Positions 1 through 10,945 of a stretch of 64,000 nt of DNA are shown here, piece by piece. The notes beneath the pieces are model-generated. The model saw only the letters and a list, made by a program, of their open reading frames with translations, made no database searches and had not been told where the DNA came from. Made by a program: the position numbers and the translations under genes. Source of the stretch: Haemonchus contortus (lineage: Eukaryota; Nematoda; Chromadorea; Rhabditida; Trichostrongylidae); NCBI GenBank assembly GCA_000469685.2, contig LS997562.1, positions 43,264,057 to 43,328,056 on the forward strand. The letters run 5' to 3'. The stretch's first letter is position 1, and each line of letters opens with the position of its first letter.

Positions 1-629
1 ATTGGTACACGAGTGCGAAGTTTTCCAACAATTCGGTTTGTAATACTTTGTATCTTTTAATTTAATAAATTGATACATGCATTGGGAAATTCGGTGCGGT
101 GAACTTTCAGAGTAAGGGTTAATCTCTGAAAAGTTATTTAGGCTTGTAATTGACACGAAAACAAAAATCACTAGAGAAATCTATGCAAAATGTTATTCAT
201 AACAAAAAATCTTCATCGGTATCTACACAATATTTAAAGTTGGTATAGGACCGCGACCTTTATTAGCACTGCGATTTCCCTGTCTTCCTGATTAAGACGT
301 AGAAGCACTTTGTGTCACCCGTACAATTACACAGCTGAGCTAAGAAGCTACAAATAGTAATCACTTCAATCAGGAAGAGGGAATCGCTAGGGTGTGTATA
401 TCTTATGGCAAAAGAGCTGCAAGCATTTTCTTCTACTTCCTTTGCGGCTGAAGGTAGGAGACATACAAGTGGAGATGACCAGAAATTCAAGTAAAAGTGA
501 ATTAAAACAAATCTTCATATGTCCTAACAGAATATAAGGAAATTGATAAAACTGACCACTTTCTATTTTTTGGCGCTTACCGGTACATTGAAACTACGAA
601 AAGCTACAGTTAACAACGAAAGACCAATA
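1..629. other. 3' flank of the LIN-15-like/transposase-derived gene
   Basis: No coding exon is supported here. Read on the minus strand, this is the region just downstream of the stop codon at 630-632. An AATAAA hexamer on the minus strand at 259-264 is the best candidate poly(A) signal and would give a 3' UTR of about 370 nt. The short open frames in this stretch lack splice-consistent partners. Confidence 0.4.
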
Positions 630-3600
630 TTAAAGGTCTACTTCATATCGCTCATCCACTTTCACCATCTCCAATGCTTCCTGAGATGACTGCTCGTCCC
701 ACTTCATTTCCAACATTTTCAAACGAGCTTTGAGATCCGTTTGCAAGATTTGGTCTGTCCATTTGTTATATGTAAAAGGTTGGAACGCAGACGTGCACCT
801 ATTTCGTTTATTTCGTCGACGTTTCGCTTCGATCTTAAGCTTCATTTTCGCCAGTCTTCGTTCATTCATGTGCAGTACAGACATCGTCGTGTACAAATCA
901 TAAATCGAGTTGGAACTGAAAAAGAACGTCTTTGGACGACTATATAAACCCTCTTCAAGATGGTTCTTACTAAGGGATTTTCTTCCGACGATAGACCTTA
1001 TCAAAGATGTTCTTCAGTTCATTGAGTGAAACACCATTACACAGACCAGCGGTTGCTAAGAATTTTTGAAAAGATGGGTTGAGAATAACATCGCGGAATT
1101 TCTGGTACGCGATTCCTCTGAGAGCATGCTGATCCAATCGTACCCTTGACAATGGCGGATGAGCACAGCGTGTGTGCATCCCGGTGATCTCTTCCTAGAA
1201 AGTCTGATCGCAAAAAGAGTTTTATATGAAAAAAAACCCTTGCTTCCTACCTGGGCCCACTCATGCACTCCTCTAACATGCATCAAACACGTGTTGAAGA
1301 AAGGAGAAACGTCCAAACCAGTTTTGATTCCCATCTCAACGGCAGTCTTCAGGTGTCTTATGACGTGTTCTATCCATAGACAAATAGAACCACAACCCAG
1401 CTCTCTAGCAGCCTGCACAACAATATGAAATCAAAAATACATCCACCGTAGACGGTAATGACCTAAATAAGTGCACAACCCAAACCAGAGTAGCTCTGCG
1501 CAAAAATAACAGACCAGCAGAGCTCGTCAAAATTACGAAGTGTTCTATCATATCTTCTAGAAATAGTACCTGTCGAAGCTCTCTAACCATCCATTTGATC
1601 AAGTCGTTTACGCCGATTTGATGACGAACATGACCATTTTCGGACTGTTTCAAATCAGAAAGAGCATCCAGTGTAGTAAAAAAACTTGTTGTCAGTGAAG
1701 AGACGGATAATCCTTTTGCAGAAATCCGCTGAAGGAAACGCTCGATGTCCTTCCGGTCACCTTGCTTACCTGAAGCAAAAATTTTGGAAAGTTTCCCAAG
1801 AGCGATCTACTTAAGAAGTAAAAAGCAAAGCAAGAGCTCAAAGCATGAGCTAAGAAAAGATTGAAAGAAAATTATGACGGGAAGTCGATGAAATCTTCTC
1901 AGTAGAACAAAAAAACGCACCTCTTAACGAGTAGGGGATCGGTTGAGAATGCAGGACCAACTTAGTGCGTGCATCGCTGATAATTGCCTTGCTGTTTAGT
2001 ACAGAATTATGATGACTTCTTCGCCTTACATGCATTGCAAGTTGAAGGTCTTCTCCTTTCTGAATGACCAGTGTAAACGATTAATTTCGGAAGAGTTCCG
2101 TTATTTGCAAAGCTGCTAAGAATTCTGAAAAGCTTATAACGGCAGCAACTTGTAAATACCTCATAGAAAAGTCGAACTATTTCCAACAAATAGTCTTGTT
2201 GTGCACGATATACATTAGCAATGGTCCTTTTTGTCCACACGAAAACTTTACAAAAAAAGGCCTGACGAACGAAGCTCAAGTTTAATAAATCAGCCCATCG
2301 TTGAAGCTCCTTAAAATTCCTTCTTTTCAATTATAACACAAAAAACAGTAATCTTAACTCACGATGTATCGCAGACCCGTAGTGATTGCTGCTACCGACG
2401 CTGCAACGTTTCCTTTGAAAGACTTCTCCCTATTGTGTGTTACAAAATGGCGTTGAGATGTCCAATGTTTAATTGGAGGAGCTTGTCGGGAACACTTTGG
2501 ACAGACATACCGTACAATGGCAGCCATCCCTACTGCACTTAATCGACTTCGTTTTAACCTATTCCCACATTCCGGGCAGAATCGGAACAGACTTAACAAC
2601 ATTTCTCCTTGAACAAGGTAGTATTTGCCAGTTGCGGAAGGTTTTGTCTCACCAATGGAGCCCATATACGAATTAATGTCGATGGTGGAGCTCGAAGGCT
2701 TATTGCTTGTAGTTGGCTCTGACTCGCTCATAGAGTCCCTATGTCGGTCGTCATAGCTGTTGGAGCTTTCCAGTAGACTGACCGCACTGAACTGGAGCTC
2801 CTTTTCGGAGCGGATGCTCTGGTCTGTATCACTAAAGAGGCTCCTTCGATTCCGTTGTTGGCCGCCGCACGTACTTCCACTCCTATTCACTGGCATTCTC
2901 GATACTCCGCTTACAGTTGTCGCTGCCTCGCCCAAGGGGTCCTCATGCAGATCGTCATAGCTCTCGGAGCTTTTGAGTAGACTGACCGCAGTTAGCTGCG
3001 GCTCACTACTAGAGCGCCCGCTCTGGTCAGTACCATTACAAAAGCTCTCTTGCTTCCATTGTTGGTTACCACTTCTGCTTGCATTCCTACTCCCTGGCAT
3101 ACCCGATACTCGTATTGCATAGACGGGTCTACCCTAAAGCAAGGCACACATCACTGGACTACCAAACAAGGAATGAAAGTTCGAAACAATAGAGAAACCT
3201 AAATTGTGTGTTTACTAACCATCATAATTTTGACAGGAAGAGGTTTGACGTTCCGTGGCGGATGCTGTGGACCCGATGAGGGAGTTCCTTCACAATCTGT
3301 ACGTCGGCGTTTGTTATCCACTCTTTGCAACGACTGCAATGGAGTTTTCTCCAGGCTTTGACCTTGAATTACGTCGGCTTCATCTTGAGGCCATAATGGA
3401 GTAGCGCGGTATCGCCGAATACTGTTGTTCAAGAACTGACAAATATCTCTTTCAGTAGCTATGCAGCCAGCCTAAACGCATATAGAACTTAGGTTGTTGA
3501 ATCATTTGAAAAACCTAATCTTGGAGTAGAATCTACTCGAAATTGAAAGATGAGATGTTAGAGTGCTTCAAAAACTCACTTGCATACCGCGCAGGAAATC

Positions 3601-6135
3601 GTTCACGAAGCCTACGATATGGGGCGGTATACCATATGAGGTCATATACGCCCAACCCTTCAAACCTCGCAAATCTTCGAACTTTGGTAAGGGCATCCCA
3701 GCAGACTTCATTTCAGCAGCAATATATTGTGCCTAAAAAACGTCAAGATAATTTTTTTAGAAAAATACAGCCTCCCCATGCTTACGTCAGTATAACTGTA
3801 TAACTTACTGCCTCAGCATAGTGACGATGGCATATATTTTTCCTGCTTGCATTGCAACTGTTATAAAGCGCTTTTACAGGCAACTTCATGGAACATCCAC
3901 ATGCTATCAAGCCCGTTATGAAGATCGCGTTCTGGATTCTCGATGAAGAGGATATCCTGAATCCTTGAGCAGCAAATTGATCTCCACAGACGATGCACTC
4001 AGTTTGTGTCTTTTCACCGTTTATCGCAGATTGCCTGAAAAAATGTTTTTGCCGTCGGTGCAGGGATGTATTTTGTGTATTGTGCATTCCTGATGGGTCA
4101 AAACTACCCAGAACAACCGCTTTAATTCAATTCAGGTATGAAAAACATGTATACCCGACTTCTGAAATAGTCGTACCTGCTCTCCGTAGTAGGTCCACTG
4201 CCATATGACGTGGTTTCGCTTAAAGAGCTCGAAGGAGCCTCATCCGTAGGCCCTGTATACGACGAGGTGTTGTTAGAAGAGTCCGTTGGCAATCTGACTG
4301 CAGATACCTCAGCGTCCATGGGCCATAATGGAGTGGCATGATATCGGCGGAGAGCAGTACTCATGAAATGACATATATCCTTTGCCGTAGCGTTCTTATG
4401 AATATTGCTACCACTAATCTGAAATTTCAATGATGTCGTATTTTCTGAGAAAGATTGAGGGATTGGGAAACGTACTTTTTTGGCAGTCATGAAATTGTTC
4501 ACAAATTCAACGATGTGAGGTGGTATATCGACCGCGCACACGTATGCTTTACTTCCAGCAGCATACGGATCTATGAAGTATTGAAATTGCTTTCCGACCG
4601 ACTCCATCTCGGAGGCTATAAACTGTGCCTGCAATGTTTGGAATTCAAGAGGAAGAAGGTTATAACTGTTATGATTACTATTACCGGAAGTTTTCTTGAA
4701 TTTTCCATTACGGGAAGCTAAGCCCGAATTTTTAGAATTCACACATTAGCTGAAGGCATAACAAGCACGTTATGGGGTACTCATTTATTTCCTGCGCTCA
4801 AAGACGTCTCAACACTGTCTCAGAGATAGAGCATGGACATTCGATATAGTTAGCTAGATTTAGCCGATAAAGGGAAAACCGACCTTGTATTGGAGCGTAC
4901 TAAACATGTTTAGACTGATATGGCTGCTTTCATACTTCGACGTGCGTGCCGGCACACAGGTGGAAACGCAGGTACAATCTTGTGTGCGGCGTGCGAGCGG
5001 CTATGCGACTGCGGCGCTATCCAAGTACATGACAGCAGTGGCACGTGATCCATCTGCGTTCAATGTTGTCAACACCTCTCTAGCGCCGCCGTCGCATAGC
5101 CGCTCGCATGCCGCACGCAAGACTGTACTTCGTTTCCACCTGCGTGCTGGCACGCACGCCGAAGTATGAAAGCAGCATATGATGCAACCATAAAGCTACG
5201 TTAACTACCGCGCGCGTGACTCATGCGTCGCGACAATGGAGGCGGAGTGTGGCTGCATACACATCGCTTTTGGCAAATGGCGAATTTGTAGAAAAACTCA
5301 TTATAAACATAGATTTCAAACATTCCCCTATTGGATCCGATTAAAATTTTAAAACCGTATTTGTTTTTTTTTTTATTTAATGACAACACTTGAGTACAAC
5401 AGGAAATAAGTAATCAAATCAGCTTACCGCGAGCACATAGTGAGGATGACATAGAAACTTTCTGTTCTCATGGCAGTTTTCGTAAATGGTTCTCGCATCC
5501 GCATTCTCCTTCAAGCCTCCACATGCTGACAGACATGCCAGCAGAATCGCATTTTGTACTTTCGTAGCAGATGCGCTTCTCATTTCTCGTTCATCACTTG
5601 ATTCCCCACATATGACGCATATCCTCTTCCTGTCATTGAACACCCTGGGATGTCTTAAAAAAAATCATTCAGTCCATATTTATGTGATCAGTTTACCTAA
5701 TATGTCAATTCAGCGACTAAAAGTAGAATGCTTGCTATTTCTTTGAAACTCGACCGGAACGGATATGTTACGAATTCCGCATACCGTAATATTGCAGTTC
5801 CTTGATCGTCTATCCACGACTCTCCAAATTCGAAATATTTCTTGCGTGATCGCAACGAACTTTTGTGACAACTGTCGACAGCTCCACCAGTCGGTTCAAC
5901 TTTAGTTCTGGATTCCAGAATTTTCGGGCGGAAATTTCTGAAATCCAGAAGCAAAGTGAAACCAACTGCAGGAGAAACAATCAGTGCGTCTTAACTCAGA
6001 TATCATAATCTACCAACTTGGAGATTTATACAAATACTTTTCTTTTTCACTGAAAATCACCCAATTTCGGTAAAACTGGTCTGCTCACCTTGAACGACTG
6101 GATGAATCGGAAGTGGGAAGTTCTGGGGCATTCAT
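630..6135 (-). CDS. two LIN-15A-like zinc-finger modules fused to a transposase-derived domain
   Basis: Hand-spliced exons: 6135-6089, 5937-5785, 5644-5428, 4628-4476, 4418-4177, 4034-3809, 3732-3580, 3471-3220, 3133-2363, 2309-2160, 2059-1921, 1769-1570, 1412-1251, 1194-971, 915-630. They total 3375 nt (1124 aa) and every junction keeps phase. Module 1 (about residues 67-270) and module 2 (271-481) each hold a CxxC...CHxHY zinc motif (RICVICG...LCHPHY and ECIVCG...ICHRHY), a 51-residue exon of type AQ(Y/F)IA...IPPHIVxFVN, and an (I)C(Q/H)F...RRY(R/H)ATPLWP segment. This resembles C. elegans LIN-15A/LIN-15B-type C-termini. Residues 482-738 contain a duplicated Ser-rich module (AVSLL(K/E)SS.SYDD) and a four-cysteine zinc motif (C667, C692). 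Residues 739-1124 align by pattern with a transposon-derived protein family common in animals. A nuclear, chromatin-associated role is inference. The join of the two modules at 4177/4034 is phase-perfect but not proven. An alternative is a separate shorter gene ending at a stop at 4122. Confidence 0.72.
4923..5176. mobile_element. MITE-like element with about 95-bp terminal inverted repeats
   Basis: The element begins GCTGCTTTCATAC and ends with its inverse complement. The inverted repeats extend about 95 bp inward, are GC-rich, and surround a short unique centre. It is flanked on both sides by ATATG (4918-4922 and 5177-5181), a 5-bp target-site duplication. It encodes no protein, so it is a non-autonomous DNA transposon. 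It lies in the intron between exons 3 and 4 of the LIN-15-like gene. The same terminal motif recurs near 9763-9980 and 10941. Confidence 0.85.
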
Positions 6136-8340
6136 GCTACCAACGAGATGGAGACAGATTGCAACCTCAGGCGGATGAACTTACACCTTCTTACGCCTCT
6201 GCAAAGAATGGATGGTTATCCAGCCTCCGTCTTGTACTATTGGATATTTCTTTACGGTCATATCATAAAGGAGAAAATAGCCATTACATAATTTCGGCTC
6301 ACAAGCAAACACTACAGCAAGCCTTCATAGTACTTTCACTAAGCGATGAATCTCAGAAAGAAAGCCAATCTCTTGAACAAGAGCCGACGTTCACTTCCCA
6401 TGAAAATTGGTGCAACTGAACAGCCTTCTATTTTCAAGAAGGCAAAATCAAACGAGCTCACTCCAATAGGACCGAGAAATATGCCTTTGTCCATGTCAGA
6501 CAATGTATTCAACGAGAGCGGCTTACTTTGTTAACCGAACTCCTTGCTCGGATTGTTGTTAAAACTATTAAATATGAAAGCATCGGAGAAAAAAATCTCA
6601 AAACGCTCATAACAGCAAAGGCGCGCCAGTTTGCACGACAATTGTACACGGCGCACAACCCCGCCCACTGAAATCGATGGCTGGCTGGATGCCTCTGGTG
6701 GGCGGTCATTGCCGTCGATCGGCAGCAAGTTTTCAACCAATGAATGATAGTGTAGAAGTACAAGTTCTTGGAACATGTAACCCTATAGATTCCATAGCCA
6801 CGAAGTACAGAGGTGAACAGCGCTTGATAGGTACGCCATGCACAAACTTTTTGACACAAATTGGAAACACAAATTTCAGGTACCTTTGAGGTCTGCTGAG
6901 CATCACTACTGCAAGTTGTTAAAGTTGCAACATGTGTTCGGTATAGAACAGTCACGTACAGCGTACTACGTTATTCTAGCAATTATTTACAATTTGTTGT
7001 GGAATTTGGCACTTTCGAACTGGCTTACCGTGATAGAAGTAACTTCGGAGCTGTTACTGTTACAGTTTTCTCACTTTAGAGTTGGCAATATGAGTTTAGT
7101 AGAGGTCCGTTTGATTCCTTCCCAACGAAATTTAAGGTTCTCCTTAATGAGACAAGCCATCCCTCGAATCAGAATCAAAATGGCTTCTCAGAATAAATTG
7201 ATTGCCACTATTGAGAGTAGAGGCATACTTTTCCACTTAAGCGGTGGCAATCGCATGATTAGGTTGGTATTCATCTAGCTTGGCCAGTTTAGTTAGTTTA
7301 TACTTAACGATGAGGAAAGTGCGTGACGCGTCGTGCAAAATGAAGAATCACCAGCACGCTATTACAAAAAAGGGTGAAAAGTAGAAAACAGTCCGAATAA
7401 GGGGTAAAAAACCCACGGTGTCATTGTTTCCAGTGAAATGCGAACTACACAACTTTAAAAAATTCATCCATCATATATACCAGCTTGATGATCGAATAAG
7501 CAAAAAAAACAACAGTCAACGAAAAAATCCAGCATATTTGGTTTCTAAGATTGCGATGAGACTTAGGAGCGAAGGAACTATTCTTGAAATCAGAGCACAC
7601 CACAATAAATGAATAAACAAATAAATAAACAAATGATAAGAGGCTATAGATAGGGTTCTACAATCGCAGGCTCTACAATTGCAACATTTCGAAAGTTATA
7701 GCGTTTTGTAACCAGTCACGAGCAAAAACCAGGAGATCGTAAAAAGACCTTGATAAAAGGGCACAGGAATAGTGGCAAAAACCGTTTAAACGGAGCAACA
7801 TTCTGGAGAGTATACAGTCTAAAATAAAGATCACTGGAAGGAGCCCACGAACTTGTGCCTTCAGTAATCAATAAACCACCGGAATGAAGTTACACGATTT
7901 GATCTGTCACATTATCCCCACATTCGGCCAGAAGGGTGGCAGTTTCTGTTTCATTGACCGTAGTGGGGAGACGGGCATTAGGAACGATTTTGGGTAATCG
8001 ATTCGCCGCACGCGGCTGTCGCGGACCACTCATTCGCCGTTATTACAGCTCTAGCGTTCTTCATACAGCTCAATCGATATGCGATCATTATTTCATGCAC
8101 AATTCTACTATTAGTACTTTTGAACTTGTATTTCTTACCTACTGCTGCATCCTGCTACATCCCTTCGCGCGCGACGCCCCTCTCACCGCGACGCGACCAT
8201 TTCGTTCCTAACGCACCACACCCACCGTAGTGTTCAGAAGTCGATGCCTGTGAATTAAATGATCTAGAATAATGGAAATAGTGCCTCCCTGAACGATAAT
8301 CAACAAGTGCTCACTACGTCTGGTCACAGGAAGGTCCACA
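6136..8340. other. intergenic stretch, no supported gene
   Basis: This is mostly AT-rich DNA between the LIN-15-like gene start and its decayed paralogue. A 146-codon open frame on the plus strand (6838-7278) has no recognisable domain or splice context. A short AATAAAC-rich low-complexity patch lies near 7610-7640, and a more GC-rich patch at 7980-8220 has no recognised feature. I see no RNA gene. Confidence 0.5.
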
Positions 8341-10330
8341 TGATGCTCCTCTTAAATTGGTCTTTTAAAGCACGGTATCCGAAGAGGCCACCGTTGAACA
8401 GGCTTGTCCTTCGTTCTTTTTCACCTATCATTAGTTCAAAGTCGTGAGCCGGAGAGCAGTCTTTGGTGGATTCAAGGAGGTTTAGTTCCGCGGTTTCATC
8501 TGCAGCACCAGCCTCTGTAGCATTTCATCCATAGGATAGCATAACACTTCATCGAAAGTGTATAGTCTCTGATGTTTTCCAACAGTACTGGTCTTTTAGC
8601 AGAACGGAGATGACCGACCACTAACAGTCTCGATGCTGAAGCTCGACGGCTTATTGCTAACAAATGGCCTCTGTCTTATCATGAAGACCACATGTTGGTG
8701 TTGGAGCTTTTGGGTAGACTGGCCGCAGTGAGCTTAGACTCTTTTTTAGAGCGAATGTTCCGAGCTGTACTGTTGCAAAAGCCCTCGAAATGGCTGACCG
8801 CATCCACCTCCACCTCATCTACAGAGCCTGCTGTTTATGCAACACCACTGCTGGACTTCGTGAACTTGTGACTAATCTCGTCGTCGTTGTTGTTCAGCCT
8901 CAGAGGAGTCGTTGGAGCTCGTACAACATAAAAGGGTTCATCCTAAAGCAATACGCAAATCATTGAACTTTGTTGGCAAGAGAGCTCATACTCTTAAACA
9001 GCAACTGACCAACGCGATTTTTGCAGGGCTAGAGGCTGTAAATAGATTTTAGCTGGTACCAAGATGCATTGGAAAAGGCACTTGAAAACTGAGGAAGATC
9101 CCTTTCTATAGCAGGCACTGATCTTAAAGCAAAACGTTATATTACATCTACTAAAAAAATGAAAACAAAATAGGGAAGAAAATAGGAAATTGAAAAATCC
9201 ACCTTCATGGCGAACATGACGACTGCGATGGTAAACTATATAAGGTTTCATGCGCCCTACTCTCAGAAGTTCGGAACTTTCGAATGCCGTTAATCTGAAA
9301 ATCGATTATACTGAATCTATCTGAAGGAACGTTCCGTGGTGAAACATAAGTTCGTAGTGATCATGAAATCATTTACATAACAAAGTTCAACTACAGGATG
9401 CGGTATTTCGTACATACGCAGTATTTCCAAGACCAAAGGATCAAGAAAATGTAGGAACAGCTCCCCAACAAACTAACTTCATCTCGGTGGCTACATATTT
9501 TGACTGCAGCAAAGATACAACAAATGTTGAGAAAAGCTACACTTTCGTTATTATATTCTTGGCACTCCGAGCATCACCCTTTCAATAGTGGATCATGTTC
9601 ACCTACCGAGATGGGTATACGGAAGTGATAAATGATGCGAGATAGAAAGGATAAAAAATAAGGGAAAGAGAAAAAGAAAAGCAAAGAAAAAATAGAAAAA
9701 AGAAAAGGGCGCATGAAGACAAACATCCATTGCAGAGGATTAGGCACTAGAATCCGTGTACGGGTTGGAACCTTTCATAGCCCACGATTTTGCGAGCGAC
9801 CAGTCGCGCGACCGGTCGCGAGCAACTGGTCGCTCGACTGATCGCGCCACCGCTTGATAGGTCGAGGAGGCCGCACTAGTTATGGGTGCCGCCGTGGACG
9901 GTGCCGAGCAGATTGAGGGTCGCCAGTCGCTCGCGAGATGGGTCCGCGACCAGTCGCGCGACTGGTCGTGGACTATGAAAGCAGCTTTCATGGGTTCATA
10001 CCTTTTTTCCTAAGGGACACCAAATACGAAAACCTTATCGAGTCCGATAGAGACTTGTAAATACTAGCAGAACCAATTCTAATTTGTAATTGCTGAAGAT
10101 CAATCACAACTTACCAAAAGAACGTGATGAACATCACACGAGAATCTATTGTTCACATGACAACTGTCGTAAACCGTTTTCACATAGACATTTTCTTCAA
10201 GCTGTCATATGCCGATAGCCATACGACCAAGATAGCATTCAGTATTTTTGTTACAATTACGCATTTCTCATTTCTTGCTCTTCACGTGAATCCCCACATA
10301 TGACGCACGGTCTTTTTCTGTCCATGAACA
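8341..10330 (-). pseudogene. decayed paralogue of the LIN-15-like/transposase-derived gene
   Basis: Several blocks match exons of the 0.6-6.1 kb gene in the same minus-strand order. The block at 10250-10330 matches the zinc-motif exon (DRKRPCVICGDS), but a TAA interrupts it right after EMRNA. The block at about 9370-9530 matches the AQYIAAEM...IPPHIV exon (here SKYVATEMK) with several stops. The block at about 8380-8950 matches the Ser-rich exon with its SLL.SS repeats, including the acceptor context near 8945. No frame is continuous. The copy also carries a TIR element at 9763-9980. It is most simply an old tandem duplicate that lost function. Confidence 0.7.
9763..9980. mobile_element. short palindromic TIR element
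   Basis: TTTCATAGCCCACGA at the left end pairs with TCGTGGACTATGAAA at the right end. Both ends continue into runs of GCGACCAGTCGCGCGAC-like sequence that are themselves self-complementary. The terminal TTTCATA motif matches the element at 4923-5176, so both probably belong to one MITE superfamily. There is no coding capacity; the apparent open frame across it is a by-product of GC-rich palindromes. No clear target duplication was found. Confidence 0.7.
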
Positions 10331-10569
10331 TTTTGAAACAAAAACTTCCGGTATTAAAACAAATTTCACCTCCGCACTATTGAAAAATGCACTTCCATCA
10401 CTAAAGCCTGTAACAGCAAGCAATACAGACAAGACCCAATTATTCAGCCATTCCTAATCATTTCAGCGCTACAGAATACCTTCCGATAGACGAAAAAAGT
10501 GAATTCATCTAATTGTACGCGTCCCCATTGCAACATCGGTAAGCTGGTCGCAATCAATCTACAAGGTTG

Positions 10570-10740
10570 GCGAGTTAGGTGCAGAACTTCTGCCTCGCAC
10601 GGGACTCGACCCCACCACGGGACTTTTATTTCCCGGTCACCGCACTCTAACTACCTTATAAAAGATCCCGCTTGCTCTTTATTTCCCGGTCACCGCACTC
10701 TAACTACCTTATAGAAGATCCCGCTTGCTCTCCCCTCCTT
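10570..10740 (-). mobile_element. tRNA-derived SINE fragment with duplicated A-box segment
   Basis: On the minus strand the sequence reads like a tRNA-derived promoter: an A-box-like TAGTTAGAGTGCGGTG followed by a B-box-like GGGGTCGAGTCCCG. The A-box half is present twice as a direct repeat with a 53-bp period (about 10625-10677 and 10678-10731). It does not fold as a canonical tRNA, so a SINE or tRNA pseudogene is more likely than a functional tRNA gene. Confidence 0.5.
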
Positions 10741-10884
10741 AATGGCTCTTAATAGAAAGTGCAGGCGATGATGCACTCCTTGTGAGCTAACTTTTCGTAT
10801 TCTTTAGAACCCGTAAGTGGGAAACTCATGACACGCTCCAGAGCTTGTAGAACAACTCGAGGGAATGGAAGCTGCAACTCAAAG

Positions 10885-10945
10885 GTTGCTTTTATAGACA
10901 ACTAGTCGTGTGATCGGTCGCTCGCCAAATCGTAGACTATGAAAG
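10885..10945. mobile_element. very short copy or remnant of the TTTCATAG TIR element
   Basis: The block ends with GTAGACTATGAAAGCAGC, as in the element at 9763-9980, and carries the same AGTCG...GATCGGTCGCTCG core. At the left, CTTTTATAGACAAC is a degenerate counterpart of the right end. It therefore looks like an internally deleted copy about 60 bp long. Confidence 0.45.

Noticed and set aside
6838..7278. 146-codon plus-strand frame
   Set aside because: It has no domain, splice context or codon bias distinct from the AT-rich surroundings, and is plausible by chance.
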